A stretch of DNA of 64,000 nucleotides. It comes from Prochilodus magdalenae. Its lineage: Eukaryota; Chordata; Actinopteri; Characiformes; Prochilodontidae. The position numbers were made by a program, and so were the translations under genes. The stretch spans positions 62,001 to 126,000 of the forward strand of contig JAMWET010005005.1 in assembly GCA_024036415.1 (NCBI GenBank), read 5' to 3'. Positions 1-11,030 of the stretch are shown here, in pieces (position 1 is the stretch's first letter; every line of letters begins with the position of its first letter). Below the pieces are notes generated by a model, which did not search any database, was not told the origin of the DNA, and saw nothing but the letters and a program-made list of their open reading frames with translations.

Positions 1-530
1 AATGCTAGAGCCACCACTCACTGTCACTATTTTTAATCACGTCACATGTGTTTTGGTGCTTGGCATGTCAGGAACACATCAGCGTGCTCAAAATATTGAG
101 GGAGCAATGTACTGGCTGGGAGTTTATACAGACGCTCGTGTATACAGCCACTTACTTGATGTCATCAAAAAAATAAAAAAACATTTTATAGCCATAAAAA
201 TGTGTTTGTAATTACTTTATTACATTTACTTTACTTTTATAGTTACTATTAGCTATACTTTTCTGGATGTTTTAACTACTTAATTATAATATGAGTAGTT
301 ATCGAGTTCTATGCGTGTGAATTCTTTCATTAAAAGTGTAAGTAACTGTAGGTTTTTCCAGGATAGAGTGATTGATCTTTACAGGGGTCAAGCCTTACTG
401 AGATTTGGGTTCTGTCTTTCCATTTCTGCAGTTTAACCTTTTCAGCAATGGTATATGATATTAATACAAAAGATCTGAGGTTATTGGGTACTAAGAATGA
501 AGACAGATCACAAACACATAGCAAATTATA

Positions 531-1054
531 CAGTACCAATCTAAAGTTTAGACCCACCCAGCTAAATGGATGCTGTTGGTGATCCTAAAGACTCTACAGT
601 CGTACACTGAACAGCTCCAACTGATGAGAGTCTGAACCAGTCCATATCCTGATGCACCACATCTACTCCTGATGTACACAGTATGATACTCCTCCATATC
701 TCCACCTCTAATATATATTTAGTGGTGTAAAAACTTTGATCTTTTTTTCTGCACAGTGTAAAAGCTCTAGTCCTCCTTTCAGGTTAGTGAATATTCATGA
801 GGGGCCGACCAATAGTATCGCTCCAAACCTGCTTAGTAATAAACCTTGTTCCATCAGCTCCACTGCAGGGTAAGGAAGCTGGTACAACCTCCTGTAGAGC
901 TCCATTCTGGAGGTGTTTAAGGTGGACTGTATAATTCCATAAGTACTATTTTACAGTTTGGAGTCTTCACTTTTATTCTAAAGTAAAACATTAAGCATTA
1001 AACATAGGATAAAACTTTCTATGAGTAGCTGTATCGAAGTTTTGACAGGTAGAG
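531..1054. mobile_element. Non-autonomous Tc1/mariner-like element, family A copy 1
   Basis: The left end CAGTACCAATCTAAAGTTT follows a TA dinucleotide. The right end reads TTTTGACAGGTAGAG and is followed by TA. These match the fish Tc1-like terminus CAGTACCAGTCAAAAGTTT. The internal sequence (TTCTGCACAGTGTAAAAGCT; TTTTATTCTAAAGTAAA) recurs at 49437-50322 and, in a much shortened form, at 7365-7485. No coding capacity is seen. Confidence 0.6.
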
Positions 1055-1275
1055 TAAGTGTAGCGCTTTTTTATTATTTCATTTTTTGTCTGTCATGTCT
1101 CTAGTGTGTCGTGTCCATCATTTGTATGTTCCTTGTTTTGTAGCTCTGTTGCTCTCTCTCTCTCTCTTTTGTTACTTGGGTGGTTGGTATATATGGTCAA
1201 GAGGGGTTGTAGGGGTGGTGGGTTAGAGACTTCGGGCATTTGGGGGAGGGTGTTCTGTGGTACCACAATACCTTA

Positions 1276-1806
1276 CAGGGGTTGGACAATGAAACTGAAA
1301 CACCTGGTTTTAGACCACAACCATTTATTAGTATGGTGTAGGGCCTCCTTTCGAGGCCAATACAGCGTCAGTTCGTCTTGGGAATGACATATACTGCGTC
1401 CTGCACAGTGGTCAGAGGGATTTTAAACCATTCTTCTTGCAGGATAGTGGCCAGGTCACTACGTGATGCTGGTGGAGGTTCGTTCTTCTTGGTGGTATGC
1501 TGACATTACCCTGGATACCGTGGCTCTTGATACATCACAAAGACTTGCTGTCTTGGTCACAGATGCGCCAGCAAGACGTGCACCAACAGTTTGTCCTCTT
1601 TTGAACTCTGGTATGTCCCATAATGTTGTGTGCATTGCAGTATTTTGAGCAGAACTGTGCTCTTACCTGCTAACTGAACCTTCACACTCTGCTCTTACTG
1701 GTGCAATGTGCAGTTAATGAAGATTGGCCACCAGGCTGGTCCAATTTAGCCATGAGACCTCCCACACTCAAATGACAGGTGTTTCAGTTTCATTGTCCAA
1801 CCCCTG
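1276..1806. mobile_element. Non-autonomous Tc1/mariner-like element with perfect 31-bp terminal inverted repeats
   Basis: The element starts CAGGGGTTGGACAATGAAAC (1276-1306) and ends with the exact reverse complement (1776-1806), a 31-bp perfect inverted repeat. TA dinucleotides flank both sides (1274-1275 and 1807-1808), the target duplication of the Tc1/mariner group. The 531-bp interior has no intact transposase. The perfect ends suggest a fairly recent insertion into the ferry3 intron. Confidence 0.8.
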
Positions 1807-2287
1807 TATATCGGTAGGTATATTGTTAGGTCCATGTATAAATGTGAACACTGGGACAATTATAATGAAATGAAAACTAAAGTGTCTCGTTTTTTTTTGT
1901 TTTTTTTTTGGGGGGGGGGGGCCCAACCAACAATTGCCTTATAATTACCTTTAGTGTTCTTTTAGATGAATTTCTGCTCCAATCTATCTACCTTACTGCC
2001 TCCACAGGAACTTTACACCAAAAGCATCAGTATTAAAGTTGACCCTGTATTAAACATGCTAATGCACAACATACAGAGAAGTGCAATACTCAGTCCAGAT
2101 GCAGCCAAGATGCATGGATGTACATATAATGGAGCATAAATAAGCACAGTGTTGTGGCATATTATGATAACCTGAGTTTATACGATACTGAATATTGCAA
2201 CACTATGTTGTATCAATGCTTCTTTCCATAATGATCAAACTGGTGGTCTAATAAGCTACTGTGTGACTGTCTGTACAGTATTCTTAC

Positions 2288-2433
2288 CTCAGTGTATGCT
2301 TTAGCCCACAAGTTGGTCAGTTTATTGATATCAACATCTCCATTAGTGAGCCTCTGTAGGGCTGCTTCTGCATCCCGGTCATAGTCTTCCAATGTTTCTT
2401 GCTCAACAAAGGCCAAAAGTTTGCTCTTTAATT
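2288..2433 (-). CDS. ferry3: ferry3 coding exon B
   Basis: The acceptor reads TTTAATTTCAG and the donor GAG|GTAAGA. The 146 bases enter in phase 1 and leave in phase 0, encoding ELKSKLLAFVEQETLEDYDRD through WAKAYTE. Compared with my memory of the human protein, the stretch just after PCF.E is a few residues shorter, which could be a microexon or lineage difference. No further exon of this gene is recognisable between 1 and 2287. Confidence 0.88.
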
Positions 2434-2800
2434 CTGAAATTAAACAAGCATTTCAGCTAGAACTCTCTGTATGGAACAAAAGCAAAAATACCTGAACCTT
2501 AAACAAGATGGAGAATTTTAACAGGCAGTTCAGCTGAGTGGAAATATCATACTACAGCAATGCTCCTGACATTACACAGGATCTAAGTATCCTTAGTCTT
2601 GGGTCTTATCCAGGATTCTTACCATTTTCAACAAAGCATGGGATTCGGTGAAGCAACATGAGCCTCCCATGAAGATCGCTGACATTCTCCTGAACAGGAA
2701 ACTGAAGAGGCACTTTGAGAACACAGTGATTTCTGCCTGCCTTGTACTCAAATGTGAATTCCTTTTCGGTTGTGTTGGTTTTCCCTTTGTTTTTCCTCAT
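2288..2800 (-). CDS. ferry3: C12orf4 homologue (FERRY complex subunit 3), first two coding exons, partial gene
   Basis: Two minus-strand exons (2800-2623 and 2433-2288) join G|AA across a phase-1 intron and give about 108 residues. They start MRKNKGK and run through EKEFTFEYKAGRNHCVLKV, PVQENVSDLHGRLMLLH and NKLTNLWAKAYTE. I recognise this as the N-terminus of vertebrate C12orf4, which has the same EKEFTFE, HCVLKVPL, HGRLMLLH and WAKAY blocks in the same order. From family knowledge, C12orf4/FERRY3 is a subunit of the five-part FERRY complex, a RAB5 effector on early endosomes that links mRNAs and ribosomes to endosomes for transport. The human protein is about 550 residues, so only the first fifth is here and the rest must lie left of base 1. 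The neighbour on the other side, dyrk4, matches human 12p13 synteny. The match is from memory, not from an alignment. Confidence 0.9.
2623..2800 (-). CDS. ferry3: ferry3 coding exon A (start codon exon)
   Basis: The exon begins after a TTTCAG acceptor (exon base 2806). The first ATG is at 2800-2798, preceded by GTGAAA, so six bases of the exon are 5'UTR. It encodes 59 codons plus one base, ending PCFVEN-G, at a GTAAGA donor (2622-2621). ATG at 2800 is chosen because the reading gives the MRKNKGK start expected for the family. The codon two positions upstream is GTG, not ATG. Confidence 0.88.
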
Positions 2801-2806
2801 TTTCAC

Positions 2807-3793
2807 CTGAAATTGGCCAAGTTAAAAAATCTAAACTCAAAAAATGAGCTAGTTCTAAGACATACATGTAAAGACACACACACTAAGACATGTGACAAAT
2901 AAAAGGAAAACTAATATAAAGTCTCACAGGGAGTGGTCAGCCCACCACAGTCAGCGAGAACAACTCTGGTGTACTTTCGCAAAGCTTCTCTAGAGGTCTC
3001 TGGAACTGCTCTGGCGGGATGGAATACCGTTCTTGCAAAATGGCAGTGGATACTAACATAAGCTTTACGTTATTCTCATACAAGCATTTCAGTGACCCCT
3101 CATGCCTTGTGGATTATCCTGAAAGAGGCTCCCATCAGGAAATCTAAAATGTTTAATCTTATGTGATCCGGTGGAATAGCTTTCTGGATGGACCTGTGGG
3201 GTCCTTCCCATCTTCTTTTTCAAGTGGCAAGTACTTACATTTCACACATGACAATGGTAATGCAGATGCTACTTATGCCACTAATGCAGGTGTTCACGTT
3301 ACAACACTATCCAGTTGTGTGTCTTTATGATGAATGCTCCTGCCATCCAATGACGATTACTGCTCAAGTGTATCATGCAGCACACTTGACTGGAAACATC
3401 TGCATCTGTGGTGTTTCTCCACTCACTTATTTACTCTGTAGCTCACTGACATTTTAGCTGGGGACCAGACAAATCCCATTCATTAAGACTACCATATTGC
3501 CTTGTTTCTAGCATTTCTGTACGAAAGCAAAGTACACTGAAACGTTAAAATGACCTCTACAATCTTATTATTGCATTACTGTTTGCAACTGCACGAGACA
3601 GTGTATAAACACCGAGCTTGATAGCAGGTTAGCATAGCTAGCCTGCTGGCTAACTTACAACATACAAGCTTCCCTACGTCCATATTACAAAGTCAGTATG
3701 CTCGTTAATACACCGACATCTAATTTAAATATAATAACGATTATTAATTCACAGTCTTATCATATTATAATGTATTTAAGGCGAGTTACTCAC
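2807..3793. other. Intron 1 of ferry3 (inferred)
   Basis: This lies between the putative non-coding exon 1 and the ATG exon. No repeat shared with the rest of the window and no exon-like open frame was found. Confidence 0.4.
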
Positions 3794-3870
3794 CGCTTAT
3801 GGTTGTTTCAGCCTCTGAATCAGCTGATCACCTATTCGCGTATTCGCAATTGTAGTTTCGATAATAAAAT
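3794..3870 (-). other. ferry3: Candidate non-coding first exon of ferry3
   Basis: On the minus strand a strong donor AAGCG|GTGAGTAA ends an exon at 3794, about 990 bp upstream of the coding acceptor at 2806. The stretch contains CpG-bearing sequence (TATTCGCGTATTCGC, read on plus). A separate 5'UTR exon fits the coding exon starting six bases before its ATG. The upstream limit is arbitrary; no TATA box or other start signal was identified. Confidence 0.45.
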
Positions 3871-4210
3871 GTTTGAGGTTTGTGTTTTGGTGTAAAGTTA
3901 CACAGACATAACCGTAAAATTAAGTCATTAAAAGTAATACTATAAATGGTATTATTTTATCATATTGAGACTAATTCTGGAGATAAGGGAAAACAACCGT
4001 GAGATATTTGACGAAAGTACGATAAAGAACATAAAGATGTGACAAAAGAAGAACAAGATGGCTCACTCTACGTTTATTTGTGAAGCCTGTTCCTTGATAT
4101 ACGGAAGTAAAGACAGAGAAAAACACGTAGGTCGTGTATTTAACCCGCATGTGCTTCTTCAAAATGTACATAAAAGCATTATTAGATGAAAAAAAAGTCT
4201 CCAAAATGTC
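3795..4210. promoter_or_regulatory. Candidate ferry3 promoter, possibly bidirectional
   Basis: The region lies between the putative ferry3 first exon (minus) and a short exon-like ATG stretch on the plus strand at 4211. Human C12orf4 is arranged head to head with RAD51AP1, so a two-way promoter is plausible. No core promoter motif was recognised; the call rests on position only. Confidence 0.3.
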
Positions 4211-4244
4211 ATGCCTTTTTTTGGCCGTAAAGGTGACAAAAAAT
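4211..4244 (+). CDS. Unassigned candidate first coding exon (MPFFGRKGDKK)
   Basis: An ATG at 4211 opens eleven codons reading MPFFGRKGDKK and is cut by a strong donor sequence, AAAAAT|GTAAGTCC, in phase 1. It sits about 350-400 bp from the putative ferry3 start site in head-to-head orientation, where a partner gene would be expected. I do not recognise the peptide. Joining it directly to the exon-like stretch at 5707 would create TAA, so it does not simply continue there. It may be a chance open frame. Confidence 0.25.
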
Positions 4245-4319
4245 GTAAGTCCGTTTTAGAGTACTCCTTTTCTTGTTAGTCACCTGATCAATAGAAGCAC
4301 ATTCGCGCCACTTAAAAAA

Positions 4320-5180
4320 AGTACTAAAATAAAAGAATTCATTTTAAGAGCAGAAATGATCTCAAATAACGAGAAATTATCTCAAATGACCAAAACATTA
4401 TCTGAAAATATTAACATAGTATTTCAAAATAATAAAAACAAATCTCTCAAACTAATTATATAACAATTCAAATAATTATGAATTAAAAGTAAAATAGGAA
4501 TAAAATGGGCTTCCATACTGATCTGAAAGGACAGGTCTTTATATATATGATAGAATTGCCATAGATAGGTGGGCAATCAAATAAAAAAATTAAATCTTCA
4601 TTTTTAAAGCAAAACTCGTCATAAGTAATGTAAAATTATCTCAAAAGATGAGTAATCATCTAAAAAATGAAATAGAAATTTAGATAAACATTAAAAAATA
4701 ATAATCACGTGATTATTATAATTTATTTTTCATTGTAAGTGGCAGGAATGGGCTTTCATACTGCTTTCTGACAGATCTTTATATTTATGGTGCCTTTTCA
4801 CTCCCCACAGTAGCTGCACCATCAACAGGTGTGAAAACAGGAATTGATTTCTCAACTATTTGAATTATTAAGTGGAGAATACCTTCCTTTAAAATTCATG
4901 AGGTGTCCCGTTGCACAAAGTTTAGCTAATTTGTTTACCACCTCAGTCTTTACTGTCAGGTTATCTGCTGGAATTAAATCACTGACTGAACACATCAGTG
5001 AACAGAGGAAACCCTGCTATTGATCAGGAGCCTTCCTGAACTTGAACTTCTGTAGGTCTAGTAAACTGATCCATGCATAACAGTAGAGCCTGCAGATAGT
5101 AATTATGGGTAATTTAGAGGCATAAATAAGAAATGGGCTCATTTCAGTGGTTCCAACAGAAGACTTCTAGTTCGTAGGTA
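4320..5180. other. AT-rich non-coding stretch
   Basis: It is very AT-rich with short direct similarities: ATGGGCTTCCATACTG at about 4505 and ATGGGCTTTCATACTG at about 4749, both followed by CTTTATAT, suggest a diverged local duplication. No gene, RNA or transposon was recognised. Confidence 0.4.
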
Positions 5181-5292
5181 TTGTGTGTGGAGGGGGGTGT
5201 GGCATGAGTGTGAATGTGTGCAGAGGCCGGACTGCCTTTTAGCCTGAACTGTGGTTCATAGGAAGACAGGGACTTGACTGGACTACCGACTA

Positions 5293-5795
5293 ATGATGGA
5301 TAAAAAGTAAGTAGCCCGCTCTATCACTCGTTCACATAAATTGCAGAAATGATATTTGCTTGTATTGTTTTGCTCTTTTTGTGCCAGAAGCTACCAAGCT
5401 AACCATGGCAGCAGGGTAGATGATTGTAGATGCTTGCAATTGCAAGTGATACATCCCACTCCTATTCAGAAACATTACTCAACCATTGCTATTACTATAC
5501 ATTTCAAGTCTTTGCAACTAGTGGCAGTCTGCTTTATGTCCAGCAGGGGGCAGAACTTCCTAATCTACTCTTCTACTCAAGGCCTGTACAGCCATCTAAA
5601 TGCCAAGGCTATTGCAGTAACATTAATTAGAGCTAGTGTTCATATGAGGCTGTGCTGGTATATCACTGGCTGTATGATATTAACTATATCATATTACTGA
5701 CCACAGAACTGTCTGTCCTGAACAGGATGCTTGCAAGAAAGAAGCTTGAGGCTCTCATACACGAGAGAAGCTCCAACTTTCCTCGGCTGAGAAAG
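5293..5795 (+). CDS. Unassigned candidate gene start, two exons (5293-5306 and 5726-5795)
   Basis: An ATG at 5293 (in-frame TGA upstream at 5275) reads MMDK-AA and meets a consensus donor, AA|GTAAGTAG, in phase 2. At 5726 a CTGAACAG acceptor opens G-ATG, so the join restores Lys and continues MLARKKLEALIHERSSN, then FPRLRK, to a donor AAAG|GTAGGC at 5795 (phase 0). An alternative acceptor at 5706 would give LSVLNRMLARKK in phase 1. The basic, helix-like peptide looks coding, but I cannot assign a family and no third exon was found in the following 30 kb. It could be a fast-evolving gene, an alternative upstream exon of dyrk4, or chance. Confidence 0.3.
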
Positions 5796-7364
5796 GTAGG
5801 CTCCGTTTATATAGACGGCTTCATGTCAATCAGACGAATCCAGTGAAAAGTGCGGAGCAGTTAAAGAAAGGTTAGGGCACATTGTGTTTGTTCACTGAGC
5901 TGATTTACTAGGAACAAATACTTCCCTCCAAGTCCCTGTATCCATGGGCCCGTCAGCACCGTGTTCTGTTTCTTCTTTGGGACAGTGCCCTTTCTAACTC
6001 ACCAGAGCCAGCAACTTGGTACTGGCACAAACATGGCCTTGCTTTTGGTGAAGTGTTCGAGTTTTTTGGTTTAAAACATTAAAAGAATAAATAAAACGAG
6101 GGAAGTGCATTGTTCCCTTGGCTGTTGCTAGGTTGTGGTTGAACTATATGAGAGAAACGAGGGATGAATTAACAAAACATAGAGGAGTGCAGGTCAGTAT
6201 GCCTGTGGATTAGAGTTTGGGGATCTGCCCTGAGGGAGTACAGGTAATTTGATGGGGGATAGGTTTGATAGGTTTCAGGAAACAGTAGGGTTTGTATGGG
6301 CAGAAAATGAATGGGACTCTATAGGGGGAAAATAGGGATGCGAAAAAAAGACAAACAGACGAGTGTGGGTTGAACCAACATTGAATTCATGCTCGGGGGT
6401 CTGGCCTGAAACGGTGTATCAGAAACGACGTCTCTTGTTTAAGCAGAGGTGTAGTAGGTGGCCGTGCGCTTTTCTATCCAATTCATTCTTAATGGGGAGA
6501 AAGTTCCATAAAAATCTGTGTACAATCTGTAAATCCAAAAAATAAATAAATAAATAAATACAATAATAATAATAAAACAAAATAAAAATAAAACTGTATA
6601 CAAGAAGCACACCATTTCCAATTGGACCAAACAACAACAGTGTTGATATATAAAAAAAAAAAAAAATGGAGAATTAGTAAGCAGACAATAAATGTGTACC
6701 AAGAACAAAAGGAAGAAGAGTAAAAGGAAGAGGAAGAAGAATATACCGCCAGATAACAGTATATTGTGTGATATGTAACCATAAGAATCAAACCCACAAA
6801 ACAACAATTTTGACATGTATGTATCATGTTGCAGAGATATTTACTGAAGCTAGCACGCTAACCAGCTAGCCCCAGCCCGTCCTGTCTCATAATACCACTT
6901 TGTACCTCAAGGGGCGATAGTGAGTCACTGTAGTGTGGAGTGAAATCAGTCCAACATGAGAAAAAGAAGAAGTAGCGCTGCTGCCCTGAGGGCGTATTCT
7001 AACCTCTTATCAGCCACAGTGAAGGTGCTGCCCCCGGGTAGATCGTTTAAGTGCAGGTAGCCAATGAAGGAAGTGGCAATGGCTGAAGCTCCTGATGAGT
7101 GACCCTCACTGCCCATTCTGGTCAAGGAACCACATTTAGCAGCAAACAAAAGGAGTGATATACATAGACGTGATTGTGCATTTCCTGGTGATATACTGCC
7201 CCCTAGAGTTTGGAGTCTGAATTCCACAGCTCGCATCATCTTACAAATTCCTACTTTAACAAGCCAAGTGTTGCACTAAGGTCCAGTTTCTCAGACACGG
7301 ATTAGGCCTTGCCTTGGACTGAACTCCAGTAGCACTGGTAAATGACACTTGGCAATCTAGCAAC
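5796..7364. other. Non-coding stretch with A-rich microsatellites
   Basis: It includes (AAAT)n and (AAT)n runs at about 6538-6600 and an A14 run near 6653. Long minus-strand open frames at 6419-6827 are Phe/Tyr/Leu-rich translations of this low-complexity DNA and are not genes. Nothing else was recognised. Confidence 0.5.
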
Positions 7365-7485
7365 TCTACCAGACAAACGTTTAGACACACCCAAATAGAC
7401 CACTTTTATTCTAAAGTAAAGCATTAACATAAACATAAGTAGAATCTTCTTTAAGTAGACGTGCCTACGCTTTTGACTGGTACTG
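7365..7485. mobile_element. Short deleted copy of Tc1-like family A
   Basis: About 120 bp keep the two ends of family A (left TACCAGACAAACGTTTAGAC, right TTTTGACTGGTACTG followed by TA) and the internal CTTTTATTCTAAAGTAAAGC block. Almost the whole interior seen in the 531-1054 copy is missing. Confidence 0.6.
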
Positions 7486-7862
7486 TACCTTCATAACACA
7501 CGTATAAGAATATAATGTATGTATCTTGCGTACTTGTGAAATTATAGGAGCCGTGTTATATGAAGTAAACGACATTTTAATGACGTACTTAAAGTGACAG
7601 CGATTTATGGCGTATCGTTTCCAGGCAACTGAGCTTTGGGAAGCAGCCTAGTCTAGATATTGTATATCATTTCTGTGTATTTCTACTTCGACTATTAGTG
7701 TTTCTAATAAGGGGATTGTATGTGGCGGCAAACAGGACAAGTATTAATATATTATTAATGTCAGTAGTATTAATAGTAAGTAGCATTAAACTAATCGTAG
7801 TGATAGCTTACTGTACCTGTTCTTTTGATGCTTATATAAATAGGCGATTCAGTGCTTATTAA

Positions 7863-8116
7863 TTTCATCGCTGTCCAAAGAAAAACAAGTATCTCCAAAA
7901 CGGCAACTTTACAGGAGAGGCCAAAAACCTAATTTAATTTTAATGTAAGTCAATGGAACCAGACATCTTTCCAAGCACTTTTGGGCCATTTCTGTTGGTT
8001 CCTTTATCATGCAATTCTCACACAGTGTAAACGGCAGCTGCTGTTTTCAAATGATGCATAAAAGTCCAAATGGACAAAAATGGACATACATGTTTTTCAT
8101 TGGACAGCGACGATTT
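7863..8116 (+). mobile_element. MITE-like element, ATCGTCGCTGTCC family, copy 1
   Basis: About 255 bp begin TCGCTGTCCAAAGAAAAAC and end TTTTTCATTGGACAGCGACG, the inverse. The interior has TTTACAGGAGAGGCCAAAA, AAGTCAATGGAACCAGA and CACACAGTGTAAAC blocks shared with copies at 30354, 30766, 49734 and 56359. No open frame spans it, as expected for a non-autonomous DNA element. Confidence 0.7.
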
Positions 8117-8646
8117 GTTCTGAAGTTCCTATGTAGGTACCCATTGGTTTGTAATGACACTGGTCAGTCTGTTGACAGCAGTCAGTCAACCCCTGCTGAG
8201 CTGAGTGATGTTTGCCCGGCAGAATGAGAAATGTCTGACTGTTTCAGCAGCGAGATCAGTGTAGTCTGTACCTCAGCTACATTGACCGGCTTGCTAAGCA
8301 TTCTCCACTAGTTAGCTTCACTGCGGGGCTCAGGAATACCGTCTAGCCAGATGTGTGAAATACACCCGAGCAGCATAGGCTCTGTCTGTAGTGATGTCCT
8401 TTGTTTTTGGGCCATAGCAAATGATGGAGTCTGCACTGTAACTGAGCCTTTCCAGGAAAGGTTTGTGTTTTGTTCTCTATGTTATTTGAAGTAAAGAAAA
8501 AGAACCTGTTAGCATGTAGTTAGCATTTTCTGGACTGATATCTTGTGACCACAAGATATGAATTGATGTGATTTCAATATGAAGTTGTCATCTCGAGAAA
8601 CTTTGGTCATCTTGAGACAGCAAGACATATAAGCTGTGATATTGAT
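8117..8646. other. No recognisable feature
   Basis: Unique-looking sequence between the MITE copy and a short tandem repeat. No exon-like frame or known element was seen. Confidence 0.4.
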
Positions 8647-8870
8647 CATACCTATCTTATCTTATTGGTATTATCTGACCCTGTTATTACCTGAACTACC
8701 TATGACCTATGACCTCATACCTATCTTGACCTTATTGGTATTACCTGACCATGTTATTACCTGAACTACCTATGACCTATGACCTCATACCTATCTTGAC
8801 CTTATTGGTATTACCTGACCATGTTATTACCTGAACTACCTATGAACTACCTATTACCGTTGTTGGTAGC
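8647..8870. repeat. Tandem repeat, about 70-bp unit, three copies
   Basis: The unit CATACCTATCTT...ATTGGTATTACCTGACC...GAACTACCTATGACC starts at 8647, 8716 and 8786 with few differences. The third copy decays near 8870. Confidence 0.85.
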
Positions 8871-8934
8871 TTGACCTATCTTGAATTAAGTTTCGGCCGC
8901 ACATATGGTGTAAGTAAGAACAGGCCTTATCTCT

Positions 8935-9017
8935 ATACGCGACTGACCCAACAGCCACGATTGCAGGCTTTCAGCTAGCAGTGAGGTCCTCCATGAATCA
9001 TCCTGTTATGCATCCAG

Positions 9018-9091
<74 letters not shown>

Positions 9092-9290
9092 TGTCTCAGT
9101 GGAGACGACCAAAGAATCTGTGTATGGAGGCACCGTGGTCAGCACCAAGATGAACGGTTTGTTGTCACATAACCAGAAGGCCTGGTTTCACTCCACCTCC
9201 ACCCCTACCGCACCATCTGCAGGAAGTGTGTGAGGATGTTCAAGATGCAGGACACCTTTAGGAACCTCTACAGCTCCATATTCATGCGTC
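8935..9290 (+). mobile_element. DNA-element family X, partial copy interrupted by a TCTA microsatellite
   Basis: It shares GACTGACCCAACAGCCA, GTCCTCCATGA.TCATCCTG, GGAGGCAC.GTGGTCAGCACC and CACTCCACCTCCACCCCTAC with the longer copies at 34919 and 52451. The middle of the element is replaced by a (TATC)n run at about 9018-9089. Confidence 0.65.
9018..9089. repeat. (TCTA)n microsatellite
   Basis: About 18 perfect TCTA repeats lie inside the family X copy. Confidence 0.95.
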
Positions 9291-11030
9291 CTCATTTATG
9301 CACTTCTGAGTAGGGCTTTGCACTAGCCCAATGTAAATCAAAGACTTGAGCTGAGTTCAGCCTAGAGAACAATAGTCTCAGCCACAGAAGCTCCGCCCAT
9401 CATATACCTGTGTTTCCTGAGGGACTGTTTATGTTGTGAGTCCCTTCATTTATACCTCACTCCAAACACCAGGCTTGTGTTTGGCCAGTGGTAGTTTCCA
9501 TTGGCGTTGCCTTTCCTGTAGTAGTAGGTGCTTCCACATTGTGATGATGTCAAGGCGCCGGACACATCACTAGACTGGGTGATGTTTAGTCAGTGTCATT
9601 TATCAAGAGTCTTTGTGTAGAGTCCTGTAATGTATATGATTATGTATGAACTTAGGAACTGGTATGTTGTTCCATGCTCCTTCAGTTAACCCCCAGTAAT
9701 GGTATGCTCCGTGTAGTGGGAGGGGCTTATGGGGTATGAAAGGGGCGTGAGGGAAAATGGTGGACAGTCAGGCTAAAGTGTAGCTAGGTGCACACCCTGG
9801 GTGAGGTACCATCATAGGTCGACAGGAACGATTCATCAAATAAATTCTGGAAGTATACTGGACCGTCTCCGAATTCCTTGTGGCTGCCTCATAACACCGA
9901 CCACTCGCGACCTCACCACCACACACATAAAGTGGCAAAAGGAACCAGACACTCCCTATAGACTGAGACCTGGAACCAGACACTCCCAAAACCTGAGACC
10001 GTGTAGCTATCACAAGTGAACTGTAAAACTAGCTTGTCTAAACTCCCGCACACCTGCACTGCAAGCCATATAAGCCCTGCTATTGACCATGCATTTCCTC
10101 TCTGTAGAGCAGTAGACGACTGTAACATCACAAGCGGAACTCCATATGAAGCCTGAAGCTCTACTAAAAGCGGAGCTGACGTGGGTCTCTGAGTTGTCTG
10201 GCACAGACAACACGGTTCCTGTAAGCGCAAGCAGCAGAGGCAGAAAAGACCTTGAGGCATCTTCGCCACAGCGAGCTGCCATGGAAACCATTGGCACTCG
10301 GGTGCAGAGGCTGGCTCGGCTTTGCGTTCTTCAGCTGGAGGTGTTGCTGTATTCCGGCCTCCGCTGACGATAGCGCCGGTCTCTCTGAATGTGTTAACAG
10401 AGTGGGCAGCGTACATCTGTTTACAGTGGGAGCGCTCTCGGCGCTCACTCACCTCCCGCTACTGTGTTTCCTGTCTCTTTGATACGGTCTGAATGCTGTA
10501 AACCCATTTACACTGCAGGTCCTGTCATTGTTTTGGGTGACAGTTTGCTGACACGTCTTCTAATTAGTGGAGGCAGCTGCTTCGAACGCCCACAGCCTAT
10601 ATCTTCCTCTCATGTTGCACATATGTGGCTTTATGGTTCATTTGTACATGTCTATTTCCTGAGCTCTCATTATCCCTTCTATACCCTTACTCTTACTGTG
10701 ACTAGCTAAGCCAGGACAATAGGCTTGATTTCCAAAGGGCACAAAGTTAGCATAGCATAAATGGAAAAAGACAGAAGCAAAAGTTTGGGTAGCCAGCATG
10801 CTCGGAACTTTTCCCCTCTGACAAGAATTGTAATAGCCAGGGGTGCAACGATGAATCATCTTGGTCCAATAGATCTGTGAGCTAATTTGCTGTCATTGTA
10901 ATGCTGGGCAAATGAACCAAACACTCATGGATTAAAAATAGTGTTTAATGTTTATTAACGAAGGGGCAATCCAAGAGAGTGTTAAAAAAACTAGGCCTGG
11001 TCAAAACCATGAAAGTGAACTCCATGTACA
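9291..11030. other. Intergenic; CpG-bearing patch at about 10150-10490 and a possible hAT-type end near 10838
   Basis: The 10150-10490 patch is GC/CpG-richer than its surroundings. On the minus strand it carries a strong donor-like GCGGGAG|GTGAGTGAGC (around 10451), so it could hold a non-coding first exon. The overlapping open frames in both directions do not look like protein. CAGGGGTGCAACGAT at 10838 resembles the end of a hAT-type transposon, but no opposite end was found. Confidence 0.3.

Larger units (their letters stand above)
1..2287. other. Intron of ferry3 (remaining exons lie left of the window)
   Basis: This is downstream of the last visible ferry3 exon, so it is inferred to be intronic. 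It contains two DNA-transposon relics (531-1054 and 1276-1806) and a T/G homopolymer run at about 1890-1921. I saw no coding exon; small open frames here lack splice signals and protein-like composition. Confidence 0.5.

Noticed and set aside
6419..6827. Overlapping Phe/Tyr/Leu-rich minus-strand ORFs resembling membrane segments
   Set aside because: Translation of A-rich microsatellite and GAA/AAG-rich DNA.
9913..10452. 179-codon minus-strand ORF beginning MSERRERSHCKQM
   Set aside because: It starts at an alternative GTG, overlaps other frames on both strands in a GC-rich patch and has no recognisable domain. The GTGAGTGAGC is better read as a possible splice donor.
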